From the NCBI RefSeq assembly GCF_000701905.1, contig NZ_JNKC01000009.1:54299-118298 (forward strand): a stretch of 64,000 nt of DNA, written 5' to 3'. Below, one piece after another: positions 27,766-36,164 of the stretch. Origin of the DNA: Proteiniclasticum ruminis DSM 24773. GTDB taxonomy: Bacteria; Bacillota; Clostridia; Clostridiales; Clostridiaceae. Made by a program: the position numbers and the translations under genes. The notes beneath the pieces were generated by a model that saw nothing but the letters and a program-made list of their open reading frames with translations, was not told where the DNA came from and did not search any database. How positions within the stretch are numbered: position 1 is the stretch's first letter; each line of letters begins with the position of its first letter.

Positions 27766-28761
27766 GTGCAAGACAGGTTTAATGGTGTTTCTATTGTGGT
27801 TCCCGTTTACAACACAGAGAAATACTTAAAGAGATGTATCGATAGTATTATTGATCAGACTTTTGATAATTATGAAGTAATTTTAATTAATGATGGTTCT
27901 ACAGATTCAAGTCTCGATATACTCAAAGAATATGCTGATGAATATGATAATTTTTTTTTGATAAGCCAGATTAATATGGGGCAGGGCGCTGCGAGAAATA
28001 GTGGGTTGAGTAAAGCAAAAGGTAAATATATATACTTCATGGACAGTGATGATTATATATTACCTGACACAATTGAGTTTTTATATAATGCGTGTGAGAA
28101 GGACGAACTTGATCTGATCATATTTGATGGAGACAGTTTTTACGATGAAGATTATAAAAACGGGAAAAAATATGGAGTAAACTATACTAGAAAAGGCAGT
28201 TATAATGGCAAACACGTTGGAAAAGACTTGCTTGAAAAAATGCTAGAGAATAGTGAGTTTATAGTTTCGCCATGCTTATATATGGTAAAAAAAGACTTGC
28301 TAGATATAAATCAATTGAGATTTCCAGAAGGAATCATACACGAAGATGAACTATTTACATTTAACGTTTTTATGAAATCTCAAAATGCAATGTATATTCC
28401 ACGTAAGTTTTTTATGCGCAGAATCAGAAAAAACTCCATTATGACAAATCGAAATAGACTAAAAAGCTTGCACGGTTACATTACAGTATACAATAACATT
28501 TGCTATGAGTATTGTGACGAGAAAATGCTAGCATTTGATAATGCAACAAAAATGAAACTTGGGAAATTGCATAAGATAATATTTAAGAATTACGATTTAT
28601 TAACAAGAAATGAGAGAAAAGAGATATCATCTGAGGTCAAAAGAATCAAAAAAACAGGGAAAGATAACGGTTTTTATGGATTGAAAAATGGGTATTTAAT
28701 AACCTATAATTATAGACTATTTAAGACTCTTTCTGATATTAGGGGACTATTTGTGAAATAA
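27766..28761 (+). CDS. Glycosyltransferase family 2
   Basis: A 331-residue GT-A glycosyltransferase: SIVVPVYNTEKYLKRCIDS, LINDGSTDSS, GQGAARNSGLSKAKGKY and the metal motif FMDSDDYIL. GTG at 27766 is the likely start, because AGGAGG lies 7 bases before it; the longer frame from 27724 lacks a site. It is the last gene of the AT-rich cluster, and its stop is followed at once by an IS66 fragment, so the cluster's original right end may have been lost. Confidence 0.87.
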   Translation: MQDRFNGVSIVVPVYNTEKYLKRCIDSIIDQTFDNYEVILINDGSTDSSLDILKEYADEYDNFFLISQINMGQGAARNSGLSKAKGKYIYFMDSDDYILPDTIEFLYNACEKDELDLIIFDGDSFYDEDYKNGKKYGVNYTRKGSYNGKHVGKDLLEKMLENSEFIVSPCLYMVKKDLLDINQLRFPEGIIHEDELFTFNVFMKSQNAMYIPRKFFMRRIRKNSIMTNRNRLKSLHGYITVYNNICYEYCDEKMLAFDNATKMKLGKLHKIIFKNYDLLTRNERKEISSEVKRIKKTGKDNGFYGLKNGYLITYNYRLFKTLSDIRGLFVK

Positions 28762-28873
28762 TCGCCATGGTACCGGCTTTCACCAATGAATCTTGACAGA
28801 TTACTATGCTCCAGTATAAGAAGCTGGGTGCGGAGATCTCATTCATCTCACACCATTTTCTTACCGTTAAACC
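28762..28873 (-). pseudogene. Fragment of an IS66 tnpA gene
   Basis: About 110 bases nearly identical to part of the tnpA gene at 33353-33464 (shared CCATGGTACCGGCTTTCACC), with small changes and single-base differences that destroy the frame. It ends exactly where GTAAGCG begins at 28874, the usual outer end of IS66 elements, so a second IS66 probably inserted here. Confidence 0.75.
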
Positions 28874-29865
28874 GTAAGCGGTCTTTAATCGGATGGGTGT
28901 ATCTGATGAGGGAAGTATGTGATAATTTTTGGTGAGAGAAAACAAGTGGCGACCTTACGACCGCCGGTGTTGACTATTATGTCGAACATTCTTTCCTGAC
29001 CTGAGGATTCCAGGGCAGGAGCTGTTCGATGCCTTCGGATCTTTCTTCAACGGAGTACCGGGGAAGAACATCCAGAAGGAGATTGAGATATTTGTAGGGA
29101 TTCAGACCATTGGCCTTGGATGTCTCCACAAGGCTGTATACGATGGCACTTGCAAAAGCACCCTTCGGACTCCCCGAGAACATCCAGTTGCGCCTTCCTA
29201 CGGTAAAAGGGCGGATGCTGTTTCCCGCAATGTTGTTGGAAATCTCGCAGTGACCATCCTCCAGATAGTTCATCAGCCCTTCCCTCTGATTCCGGGTATA
29301 CTGGAAAGCCTTTCCGATTTTCGATTTGGGCAGGACTTTGTCCGCATTCTTTTCAACCCATGCCCAATAAGCCTCCAGTACTGGCGTTGCCAGTTCAAGA
29401 CTCTTGATTCTACGATCTTCCGGGGAGAGATCCCTGCACAACTCCTCTATCTTGATCAGCCTGTTGCAGAATCGGATACCTTCAAGAGGCAATGTGGCTT
29501 CCGTACTTTTCAGATCTTTGGGCAGAGCATCATGAAAGTAACGCTGGCTGTGGCTCCAGCAGAGACAGCGGGTGACATCCTTCACCTTCTCATACCCGGC
29601 GTAGGCATCCGTATGCAGATAGCCGTGGAAGCCTTCCAGAAACTCCGAAGCATGAGCCCCTGCGACCGGTACGGTAATCAAAGATCCGGATGGGGCGTGC
29701 AGTGTGACGGCTTGTAGCATAGACCCACATATATGACTTGCTCGTGTTGCTCCGCCCTGGCTCTTTCATCACCTGAACAACTGTTTCATCAGCATGGATG
29801 TAGGATTCATCCAGCAGCTTCTTCAGTAGTCGTGCGACTACTGGACTGAGCCATTCCTCAGATGT
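28874..29865 (-). mobile_element. Remnant of an IS66-family element (3' part)
   Basis: It begins with GTAAGCG at 28874-28880, matching the terminal bases of IS66-family inverted repeats, followed by about 100 non-coding bases and then the end of tnpC. The 5' half of the element is missing; at 29865 it abuts a fragment of an unrelated transposase. Confidence 0.65.
28977..29865 (-). pseudogene. IS66 tnpC transposase, truncated and frameshifted
   Basis: The C-terminal half of an IS66-family DDE transposase. The upstream piece (29865 to about 29650) reads KKLLDESYIHADETVVQVM and SYMWVYATSRHTARPI, and the downstream piece GFHGYLHTDAYAGYEKVKD, CLCWSHSQRYFHD, then GHCEISNNIAGNSIRPF. These are the normal consecutive blocks of TnpC but lie in two frames, so a frameshift occurs near 29650. 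The N-terminal half is absent. Confidence 0.85.
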
Positions 29866-29867
29866 CT

Positions 29868-30116
29868 TTATGATCCAACGGTGTCGCGTGTCTTTTGGAC
29901 ATAGGGTTTTAGCTCTGGAATGAGAGGGGCACCTTGTCTAAATGATTCCCTCAGTCGTTCCAGATAGTTCGGGTCCCCGTCATCGTACCGATGTAGGGGG
30001 CCAATATGATAGAGGGATCTCTTTTTTTGCTTAGACACACCATTTTCCATCACGGTATAACTTTCTGCAAGTCGGAGATATACTGTTCCATTTAACTTAA
30101 ACTTCTCAATATGCAT
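29868..30116 (-). pseudogene. N-terminal fragment of an IS1634/IS4-type transposase
   Basis: Eighty-two residues starting MHIEKFKLNGTVYLRLAESY, with KKRSLYHIGPL and a proline-rich end, resembling the beginning of IS1634-like transposases. The rest of the gene is missing; the frame stops where IS66 sequence begins. The family call is by memory of the N-terminal pattern only. Confidence 0.45.
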
Positions 30117-30190
30117 AGAACCCTCCTAATTTTACCATTTAAGTACGTTAATATTATATCATAAAATAAGCGTGGATATTCTCCTCTAGA

Positions 30191-30242
30191 TGTACCATGA
30201 ATCCGGTGCGGTGAATACCGCTTGTCCGGACTCATGATACCA
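30191..30242 (+). repeat. Left terminal inverted repeat of the IS21 element
   Basis: Begins TGTACCATGAATCCGGT and ends TGATACCA; pairs imperfectly with 32678-32729 in reverse complement. Confidence 0.75.
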
Positions 30243-30253
30243 CTTAAGAAAAT

Positions 30254-31030
30254 TTATTCACTTATTGACTTATCCAGACCATAGAGTTGTCTCATGGATA
30301 TATCGTGTTTCGGATCAACTGGTTCAATGTGTATCTTATACGCATCATGCACAAGGTGATCCAGGATAGCATCAGCAAGCGGATTCTCATCGCCACTAAG
30401 TTCCTGATACCATCCTTTATGATGATATTGAGAGCAGATTATTGTTGAAGATCTTTTTCTTCTTTGGTGCACCAGCTCGAAGATATCCACAATCTGACTC
30501 TCAGTGGGTTTCGTCAGTAACCACTCATCAATGATGAGTAGTACAGGATTGGAGTATTTAGCCAAAACCTTCTTATATGTTCCGTTACTTCGTGCATATT
30601 CCAGATCAATGAAGAAGTCAGGAAGACGTATATATTTCGTTTTATAGTATTGTTTACAGGCTTCCATACCAAATGCACATCCCAGATAACTCTTGCCCGT
30701 TCCTGTTGCACCTGTGATGAAGATGTTTCTGTGATCTGTGATATACTCACAAGACGCAAGCCTCATAATGAGCTCTTTGTTTAGCTTTCTACCCGATCTG
30801 TAGTCAATATCCATGATGTTGGCATCTGGCTGGTCGAAGTTGGCATTCTTAATTAGCCGATCAAGACGATTATTCTTTCGTCGATTATATTCAATGTCCA
30901 CCATCATATCAAACCGATCTTCGAAAGCAACATCATTCATTTGAGGATCACTGAGTTGATGCCGGAAGGCATCAGACATCCCAGTTAGATTCATTTCAGT
31001 GAGTTTTTCAAGTGTACTTCTATTTATCAT
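30254..31030 (-). CDS. istB: IS21 helper ATPase IstB
   Basis: A 258-residue AAA+ ATPase that assists the IS21 transposase in target selection. The Walker A motif is ITGATGTGKSYLGCAFG and Walker B LLIIDEW. ATG at 31030 is chosen because GGAGG lies 8 bases upstream; it overlaps istA by 11 bases, the usual IS21 layout. The longer in-frame GTG start lies inside istA and lacks a site. Confidence 0.92.
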   Translation of the reverse strand: MINRSTLEKLTEMNLTGMSDAFRHQLSDPQMNDVAFEDRFDMMVDIEYNRRKNNRLDRLIKNANFDQPDANIMDIDYRSGRKLNKELIMRLASCEYITDHRNIFITGATGTGKSYLGCAFGMEACKQYYKTKYIRLPDFFIDLEYARSNGTYKKVLAKYSNPVLLIIDEWLLTKPTESQIVDIFELVHQRRKRSSTIICSQYHHKGWYQELSGDENPLADAILDHLVHDAYKIHIEPVDPKHDISMRQLYGLDKSISE

Positions 31031-32576
31031 CTTCGTTGCCTCCACCATAATATTTCGCACCACGTGTCATGCCGTAAATATTTTTCTTTGATTCCACTGG
31101 TTCTGATAGTGGTGTTTTATTAGATGCTGCGGTAACCAAGATGTTCTTTATGATTTTGGAGCTCGGAGTTCCTGTAAAGCTCACAGCTTTCTCACAAGCG
31201 GCTTCTAATTTCTCATCCCCATATTTTTTTGATAGCTGAAGTAGGCCCATACAAGCCCTGTATGACTGTTGCTCCACTTTATAGAATGAGAGCATAGAGT
31301 TCACGGTTCTAGCGGTAAAAGGTCCGATTTTAGTTGCCCACTTTCTGAATCTGTTTCCATCCCACTCTGCATACTTCTGGTGATCTGGAGGCATATGCTG
31401 ATTGAGGGTACCATATTGCCCTCTACGCCCGTAGAGGCGCCTGTGGGAAGCAATCCTTGTGTGATTATAGAAAACTTCCACTATTGTTTCAGTAATCCTT
31501 ACGTCCACTTTTTTCTTTATGTATTCAGATGGAACGGAATATAGCATTCCCTCTATGGATATATGATAATTGAACTGAACAGTGGCTTGTTTCCATACAG
31601 CAAGTTCATATGGAGTAGAAGGGAGTGGGAGTAAATAAGGGACTTCTTCGTTGCGGAAGAGGCTCAATCTACTTCCTTCTTTCTTTTGGAATTCTTTGCG
31701 ATTAAGTGCATCAAGTTTCTTCAGGATTGCACTGTTGAGTTCTGAAAGTGAGAAGAATTGTTCATTACGGAGTGCACCAATTATCCAGGTGGAAATATGA
31801 CCTACAGCGCCTTCTACACTAGGTTTATCTTGGGGTTTTCTGACCCTTGCGGGTATGTTAGCCGTCCCATAATGCTCGGCCATTTCATGATAAGATCTGT
31901 TTAGTTTAGGTGTATACCAGTCTTTGTTATGATCTACAGCTGTACGAAGATTATCAGGGACAAGAATTCTAGTAACTCCTCCAAAATATTGATACATATG
32001 TACATGAGCTGTAATCCAAGCTTGCTGTTTTTCGTTCAGGAAGCCTTCAGCATAGGAGTACTGGCTGTATGACATCGTAGCAACAAAGATGGAAACATTT
32101 GTAATTTCTCCTGTATCAGGATCGATTATTTGTGCAGGATCACCTGCCCAATCAACCTCTATCTGTTCTGCTGGTTTACGATTTATGTGCATTGAAGCTC
32201 TTCGTTTTTGCTCATCTTGTTGGATGTAGTGACAAAACTGAGAATACATCAGTGGAGTCTGGTTATTAAGTTTGCACTCCTCCATATACTCTACCCAAAG
32301 CAGTTTCTTGGTCACTCCACTTCTCATCAGTTCTTTTCTGATATAGGCAAAATCAGGTAATGGGCTAGAGGCTTCAGGCTTGCGCGAAGGAGAGGAGAAC
32401 AGCTTTTTCAATGCTCCATTGGTTTGATTTTCATCAAGTGGCCAGGAGATGCCAAGCTCTTTGGCTTTTTTTAGAACATGGCTGACTGTAGTTTTTGAGG
32501 CGTGACAGCTATTGGCAATGTTTCGTTGACTAAAGCCCAATGCATGTAGCCTCAAGATTTCTCGATACTCGGTCAT
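31020..32576 (-). CDS. istA: IS21 transposase IstA
   Basis: A 518-residue DDE transposase. An N-terminal helix-turn-helix (LRLHALGFSQRNIANSCHAS) binds the element ends. The integrase core contains EVDWAGDPAQI and the later VPDNLRTAV block with the second aspartate, followed by the glutamate region KPSVEGAVGHI. The C-terminal Mu-like domain is present and the frame is uninterrupted. Confidence 0.93.
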   Translation of the reverse strand: MTEYREILRLHALGFSQRNIANSCHASKTTVSHVLKKAKELGISWPLDENQTNGALKKLFSSPSRKPEASSPLPDFAYIRKELMRSGVTKKLLWVEYMEECKLNNQTPLMYSQFCHYIQQDEQKRRASMHINRKPAEQIEVDWAGDPAQIIDPDTGEITNVSIFVATMSYSQYSYAEGFLNEKQQAWITAHVHMYQYFGGVTRILVPDNLRTAVDHNKDWYTPKLNRSYHEMAEHYGTANIPARVRKPQDKPSVEGAVGHISTWIIGALRNEQFFSLSELNSAILKKLDALNRKEFQKKEGSRLSLFRNEEVPYLLPLPSTPYELAVWKQATVQFNYHISIEGMLYSVPSEYIKKKVDVRITETIVEVFYNHTRIASHRRLYGRRGQYGTLNQHMPPDHQKYAEWDGNRFRKWATKIGPFTARTVNSMLSFYKVEQQSYRACMGLLQLSKKYGDEKLEAACEKAVSFTGTPSSKIIKNILVTAASNKTPLSEPVESKKNIYGMTRGAKYYGGGNEDDK

Positions 32577-32677
32577 GAATATGACCTCCTTATAATATAT
32601 TTACATCTTGCGATGTATAGATATATTATAAGGTAACGTTTCCTATGATGCAGTTGCGGTACTCACTAATCGGAATC

Positions 32678-32729
32678 CTGGTATCAGAGTATCGGAACTG
32701 CGGTATCTAAAGACCGGACAGGTGGGTCA
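32678..32729 (-). repeat. Right terminal inverted repeat of the IS21 element
   Basis: On the minus strand it begins TGACCCACCTGTCCGGT and ends TGATACCA; partner of 30191-30242. Confidence 0.75.
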
Positions 32730-32758
32730 ATTTTCAAAAGAATACTCAAAGCGTTTTG

Positions 32759-32790
32759 AAAAGCCCCTAACTACTGAGATTAGAGGCTTT
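32759..32790 (-). terminator. Hairpin after the IS66 tnpAB genes
   Basis: On the minus strand AAAGCCTCTAA pairs with TTAGGGGCTTT and is followed by a short TTTC-rich tail. Confidence 0.5.
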
Positions 32791-32901
32791 CCGCTATATT
32801 TTTTCATTTATTTTTCTTGAAACTCGGATTATATCATAAATTAAATAATTTTGCACAAAAAATATCGCTGAACTCATTGATTTCTCAACATTTTCAGCGT
32901 A

Positions 32902-33276
32902 TCAGAGTATTCTTTTACTTTCGATGTTCTGAATGACTTTCTTCTGATCAACAGATAGACCTTTCAATAGCCAACGGTACTGCTGCGGAGTAATCTCTCT
33001 TGCTTCATCATTCGTCCGAGGCCACTGAAAACTTCCGTTTTCAAGTCTCTTGTAGAACAGCAAGAACCCATCTCCCTCCCAGTACAGAGCTTTGACCCGA
33101 TCCCTTCGTCTACCGCAGAATAAATACAGCGCATTCTGGAATGGGTCAAGCTTATAGATCTGACTGACTATGGCTGTAAGGCCATCAATGGACTTTCTCA
33201 TATCTGTCTGTCCGCATGCTATGAAGATGCGGACATCATCCGGAAACTTCACTTCCATGAAATCGGATGACGGCAC
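32902..33276 (-). CDS. tnpB: IS66 accessory protein TnpB
   Basis: A 124-residue IS66 Orf2 protein: VRIFIACGQTDMRKSIDGL at the N-terminus, NALYLFCGRRRDRVKALYWEGDGF in the centre, then a TnpB-type C-terminus (ITPQQYRWLLKGL). Its role is accessory to transposition. The start overlaps the end of tnpA. No tnpC follows downstream, so the element is incomplete. Confidence 0.88.
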   Translation of the reverse strand: MPSSDFMEVKFPDDVRIFIACGQTDMRKSIDGLTAIVSQIYKLDPFQNALYLFCGRRRDRVKALYWEGDGFLLFYKRLENGSFQWPRTNDEAREITPQQYRWLLKGLSVDQKKVIQNIESKRIL

Positions 33277-33541
33277 AGATTCCGTTTATATTTACAGACT
33301 TCAGTCTGTCCAGATCGGGGGTAATCTCCGCAAAGCAGGTCTGCCCATTTACCGCCATGGTACCGGCTTTCACCAATGAATCCTGACGGATTACTCTGCT
33401 CCAGTAGAAGAAGCTGGGAGCGGAGATCTCATTCGCCTCACACCATTTTCTTACCGCTAAACCGCTGATTCGCTGCTCATTAATGATTTCCATCCATTTC
33501 ACTTTCAATAGCTCGTGACGAGCCTGTTGCATTGTTGCCAA
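33236..33541 (-). CDS. tnpA: IS66 accessory protein TnpA
   Basis: A 101-residue IS66 Orf1 protein with a helix-turn-helix (SGLAVRKWCEANEISAPSFFYW) typical of the family. It starts with TTG at 33541 behind GAGG, or ATG at 33532. A damaged copy of part of this gene lies at 28762-28873, showing that at least two IS66 copies were once present. Confidence 0.82.
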   Translation of the reverse strand: MATMQQARHELLKVKWMEIINEQRISGLAVRKWCEANEISAPSFFYWSRVIRQDSLVKAGTMAVNGQTCFAEITPDLDRLKSVNINGICAVIRFHGSEVSG

Positions 33542-33682
33542 TTTGTGATCCTCTCCTTGCTCACGGTATTAACACTGGCTATGCATGCATAGCTGGGACT
33601 AAAACCGGTTTGTTGAGAAGATTATCTCATAGTTATATTCTACTTTGAATCCGTGCTTTTATCGTTAGCATTTCAGGGTTTT

Positions 33683-34699
33683 TCATTCTTCAATGAGCTC
33701 TTCATCAAGATAAATATAGTTTCCCATGTTATGAATTGCTTTCTCCCGATTGAAGACAAAATAGTAGATTCCTTTAATCTTCTTAGACTCTGAATAGGAA
33801 TCCTCTGGGAATCGCTTCTGATCTATGGTTCTGATACCACTTGCCACAACATTGCCAGCAATGGTCAAGATATCATTAGAATTCATGTTTGTAGTAACCA
33901 GTGGTAGAATTTTACTTAGAACTCTTGGATAAGAAGTCACAGGTTGGCTCAGCATCTTCTTAATTGTAGCTTCCACAACTGTTCGTTGCCTGTCTGATCG
34001 TGCAAAATCAGAATCAATCTGACGAATACGAACATAGGTCAAGGCTTGATCACCTGTGAGATTGTAGGTGCCACCTGCATTAATTCCTGGAATCTGAGTA
34101 GCTTCAGCATCTGTTATGGTGATGGTAACACCCCCTAGGGCCTCAATGACGCGAGGGAGCGTTGTAAAGTTCAACGTAGCATAATTCTTGATGTTTAAGT
34201 GGAAGTTGGAGTTGAGTGTCTTTATCGCAAGTTCAGGACCTCCAAAAGCATAAGCATGATTAATTTTATCCATACCTCTACCAGGAATATTCACATAACT
34301 GTCTCTAATTACAGAAGACAGTTTTATTTTTTTTGAGTTTCTGTCTATTGTAACGATCATAATGGCATCACTTCGGCCTTTTTCGCCAATAGGCGCATCC
34401 ACACCAAAAAGTGCAATGTTTGTAATACCCTTTACTTCCTCATAGAAAAAGGGTAACGGGCTGTCCACATACTCATTTTCTGGTTCTCCTTCTTGCTCAA
34501 ACTCAAAATCTGGATTCCCAATACCAAGCTCTTCATCTGTCTCGCCAATCTCATCCTGAATTGTTGAATTCAGCAAATTATGGATATAGGAATATGCTAC
34601 TCCTGTAAAAAATAGAAAAATCATTAGAATAGATAGAAGTACGACCTTCCATCTCTTTTTTCTATTTTCCTCATTTTTTCTTATGTTTCTACGTTTCAT
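33683..34699 (-). CDS. LytR-CpsA-Psr (LCP) family protein (copy 2)
   Basis: A 338-residue paralogue of the LCP protein at 7731-8750, with the same order: basic start, one membrane segment (about residues 20-38), acidic linker and the LCP domain (NIALFGVDAP, RSDAIMIVTIDRNSKKIKL, SVIRDSYVNIPGRGMDKIN, then a LGGVTITITD block). The start is ATG at 34699 because GGAGG lies 6 bases upstream; an in-frame start at 34741 lacks a site. Probably attaches one of the neighbouring polysaccharides to peptidoglycan. It lies between the insertion-sequence pile-up and the second polysaccharide operon, transcribed away from the latter. Confidence 0.92.
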   Translation of the reverse strand: MKRRNIRKNEENRKKRWKVVLLSILMIFLFFTGVAYSYIHNLLNSTIQDEIGETDEELGIGNPDFEFEQEGEPENEYVDSPLPFFYEEVKGITNIALFGVDAPIGEKGRSDAIMIVTIDRNSKKIKLSSVIRDSYVNIPGRGMDKINHAYAFGGPELAIKTLNSNFHLNIKNYATLNFTTLPRVIEALGGVTITITDAEATQIPGINAGGTYNLTGDQALTYVRIRQIDSDFARSDRQRTVVEATIKKMLSQPVTSYPRVLSKILPLVTTNMNSNDILTIAGNVVASGIRTIDQKRFPEDSYSESKKIKGIYYFVFNREKAIHNMGNYIYLDEELIEE

Positions 34700-35319
34700 A
34701 TTGCGCCTCCGCTGTTGTGGTAGTGTTCTTTCTCTTAACAATTATAGCCCTTTTTTCAGATAAAACATTACATTTCGGATAAATTTTTCGGATTTGGAGT
34801 AGACCTTGGAGTAGAGTCAGAGATTACACTGTAAGATTCGAAAATATGACAATTTTAACTTGTAAGTCAACAGCACCAGAGGAGTTGAGGTTACATGGAT
34901 TCAAAGCTGGTTTCATGTAAAGAATCATCATTCAATAAATTAAGAGAAAATTATTCTTATAATAAAACAATGTTTAAACTTCCTTGATGCGAAAGGGATA
35001 TAATAGATTGAAATCTGAGTATGTTCAGAAAGGGGCAAGGAAAACCTCAATCTCATCAATCACACAATATTTTATGAGATTGGTTGTTGCACTAATGCAG
35101 GACAAGTTCTGTAAGTATTTCCTCACAAAAATACTATTGTTGAAATATCATCCGCGTGATAAGATAGCCTACGGATGTATTTTATTCTAAATCTGTAGAA
35201 AATCTGAGATCACAAAATTAGGCTTCAATAAGGAACCAGGCAGCATGTGATCAGAAAGGTATTAATTTTCAAGGTGATTGTGAGACATTCAAAATGAGAA
35301 TAGCATAAGAAGAAAACAG

Positions 35320-35349
35320 CACTGCAGTTTCATCACACATACTGCAGTG
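35320..35349. repeat. Inverted repeat upstream of operon 2
   Basis: CACTGCAGT and ACTGCAGTG, 9-bp arms with a 12-base spacer and no T-run, 35 bases before a TATAAT. It could be an operator or the remains of a terminator. Confidence 0.45.
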
Positions 35350-35384
35350 TCATTAAATTGTCATAGAAATATTTTATTTTAGAG

Positions 35385-35390
35385 TATAAT
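35385..35390 (+). promoter_or_regulatory. Candidate -10 box for polysaccharide operon 2
   Basis: TATAAT about 170 bases before the priming transferase start; the spacing to TTGTCA upstream (21 bases) is too long for a standard pair, so the -35 is uncertain. A transcript from here would carry a structured leader. Confidence 0.45.
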
Positions 35391-35401
35391 TTAAGTAAAC
35401 T

Positions 35402-35446
35402 TTGGTAGCGGCAGTGATATCACAAATTTTCGCTGCTTTCACCAAG
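35402..35446 (+). promoter_or_regulatory. Structured leader with ops-like GGTAGCGGCAG
   Basis: TTGGT at 35402 and ACCAA at 35441 can close a helix enclosing GGTAGCGGCAG (35404-35414), the palindrome GTGATATCAC (35414-35423) and CGCTGC. It lies between the likely promoter and the first gene of a long polysaccharide operon, where antiterminator sites are often found. The role is a guess. Confidence 0.3.
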
Positions 35447-35558
35447 ATTATACAGAAGAGGTTTGTTAACCCATGAATCTTAAAATCAGGTGATAAAAAT
35501 GAGGGCTAGACAAAAATTATTGTATCAGAATATTGAAATTGAACAACTAGGGGTTATC

Positions 35559-36125
35559 ATGGAGAAAAATATATATTTACACGCTAAAAGAGTTGGAGAT
35601 GTTTTGTTGTCTGTTGGACTGCTGCTTCTCTTATCTCCACTATTTGTCATCATTGCTCTATTGATTAAAATTCAAGGAGACGGACCGGTGATTTTCATTC
35701 AGGAAAGACTGGGCAGAAACAGTATGCCTTTTAAAATCCTGAAGTTCAGAAGTATGACGTTGTCCGCCCCTAATGTCTCTGCCCATGAGCTTCATAATAA
35801 GGAGTATGTCACAAAGCTTGGTTCTTTTTTAAGAAAAACAAGTTTGGATGAACTTCCCCAGCTCATCAATATTTTAAAGGGAGAGATGTCCTTTGTTGGA
35901 CCAAGACCTTTTATTCCAAATGAGGGAGAGATCGTCGAGCGAAGAAAGGAAGCCCATGTAGATAAGCTTCGTCCAGGTCTTACAGGATTTGCTCAAGTTA
36001 TGGCACGTGATACCGTAGATCAGAATGAGAAATTTGAACTGGATTTATACTATCTGAAGAATATGAGTTTTCTTCTGGATCTGAAAATCATGGGACTAAC
36101 GTTCTTTTCACTTAAAGGCAAGTAG
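35559..36125 (+). CDS. Priming undecaprenyl-phosphate sugar phosphotransferase (copy 2)
   Basis: A 188-residue monotopic phosphoglycosyl transferase, same length and order as the one at 21956: membrane helix, KFRSM, RKTSLDELPQLINILKGEM, FVGPRPFIPNEGE and LRPGLTGFAQ. It starts repeat-unit synthesis for the second polysaccharide. ATG at 35559 (AGGGG 5 bases upstream) gives alignment with its paralogue; ATG at 35499 behind AGGTGAT is a possible longer start. Confidence 0.9.
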   Translation: MEKNIYLHAKRVGDVLLSVGLLLLLSPLFVIIALLIKIQGDGPVIFIQERLGRNSMPFKILKFRSMTLSAPNVSAHELHNKEYVTKLGSFLRKTSLDELPQLINILKGEMSFVGPRPFIPNEGEIVERRKEAHVDKLRPGLTGFAQVMARDTVDQNEKFELDLYYLKNMSFLLDLKIMGLTFFSLKGK

Positions 36126-36164
36126 TGTAGCTGAGATTGCGATGGCAAAGAATTGGAGTGCAGC

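Larger units (their letters stand above)
30191..32729 (-). mobile_element. IS21-family insertion sequence
   Basis: A 2.54-kb element containing istA and istB. The two ends align over about 50 bases as imperfect inverted repeats: each begins 5'-TG and contains TCCGGT, ATACCGC, TCCG, ACTC and TGATACCA at matching positions. No direct target duplication is seen outside (TCTAGA left, ATTTTC right), so one flank was probably lost by deletion after insertion. Both genes look intact, so it may be active. Confidence 0.85.
34700..35558. other. Long intergenic region before polysaccharide operon 2
   Basis: About 860 bases without a convincing gene. The 68-codon frame at 34984-35190 lacks a ribosome site and family features. 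It holds the divergent LCP promoter region, an inverted repeat (CACTGCAGT 35320-35328 and ACTGCAGTG 35341-35349), a TATAAT at 35385-35390 and a structured leader from about 35402. Confidence 0.6.

Noticed and set aside
28739..28945. A 68-codon minus-strand frame overlapping the end of a glycosyltransferase
   Set aside because: It is the damaged IS66 tnpA fragment read through; homology with the copy at 33236-33541 explains it.
34984..35190. A 68-codon frame in the gap before polysaccharide operon 2
   Set aside because: No ribosome site, no recognisable domain and unremarkable composition; treated as chance.
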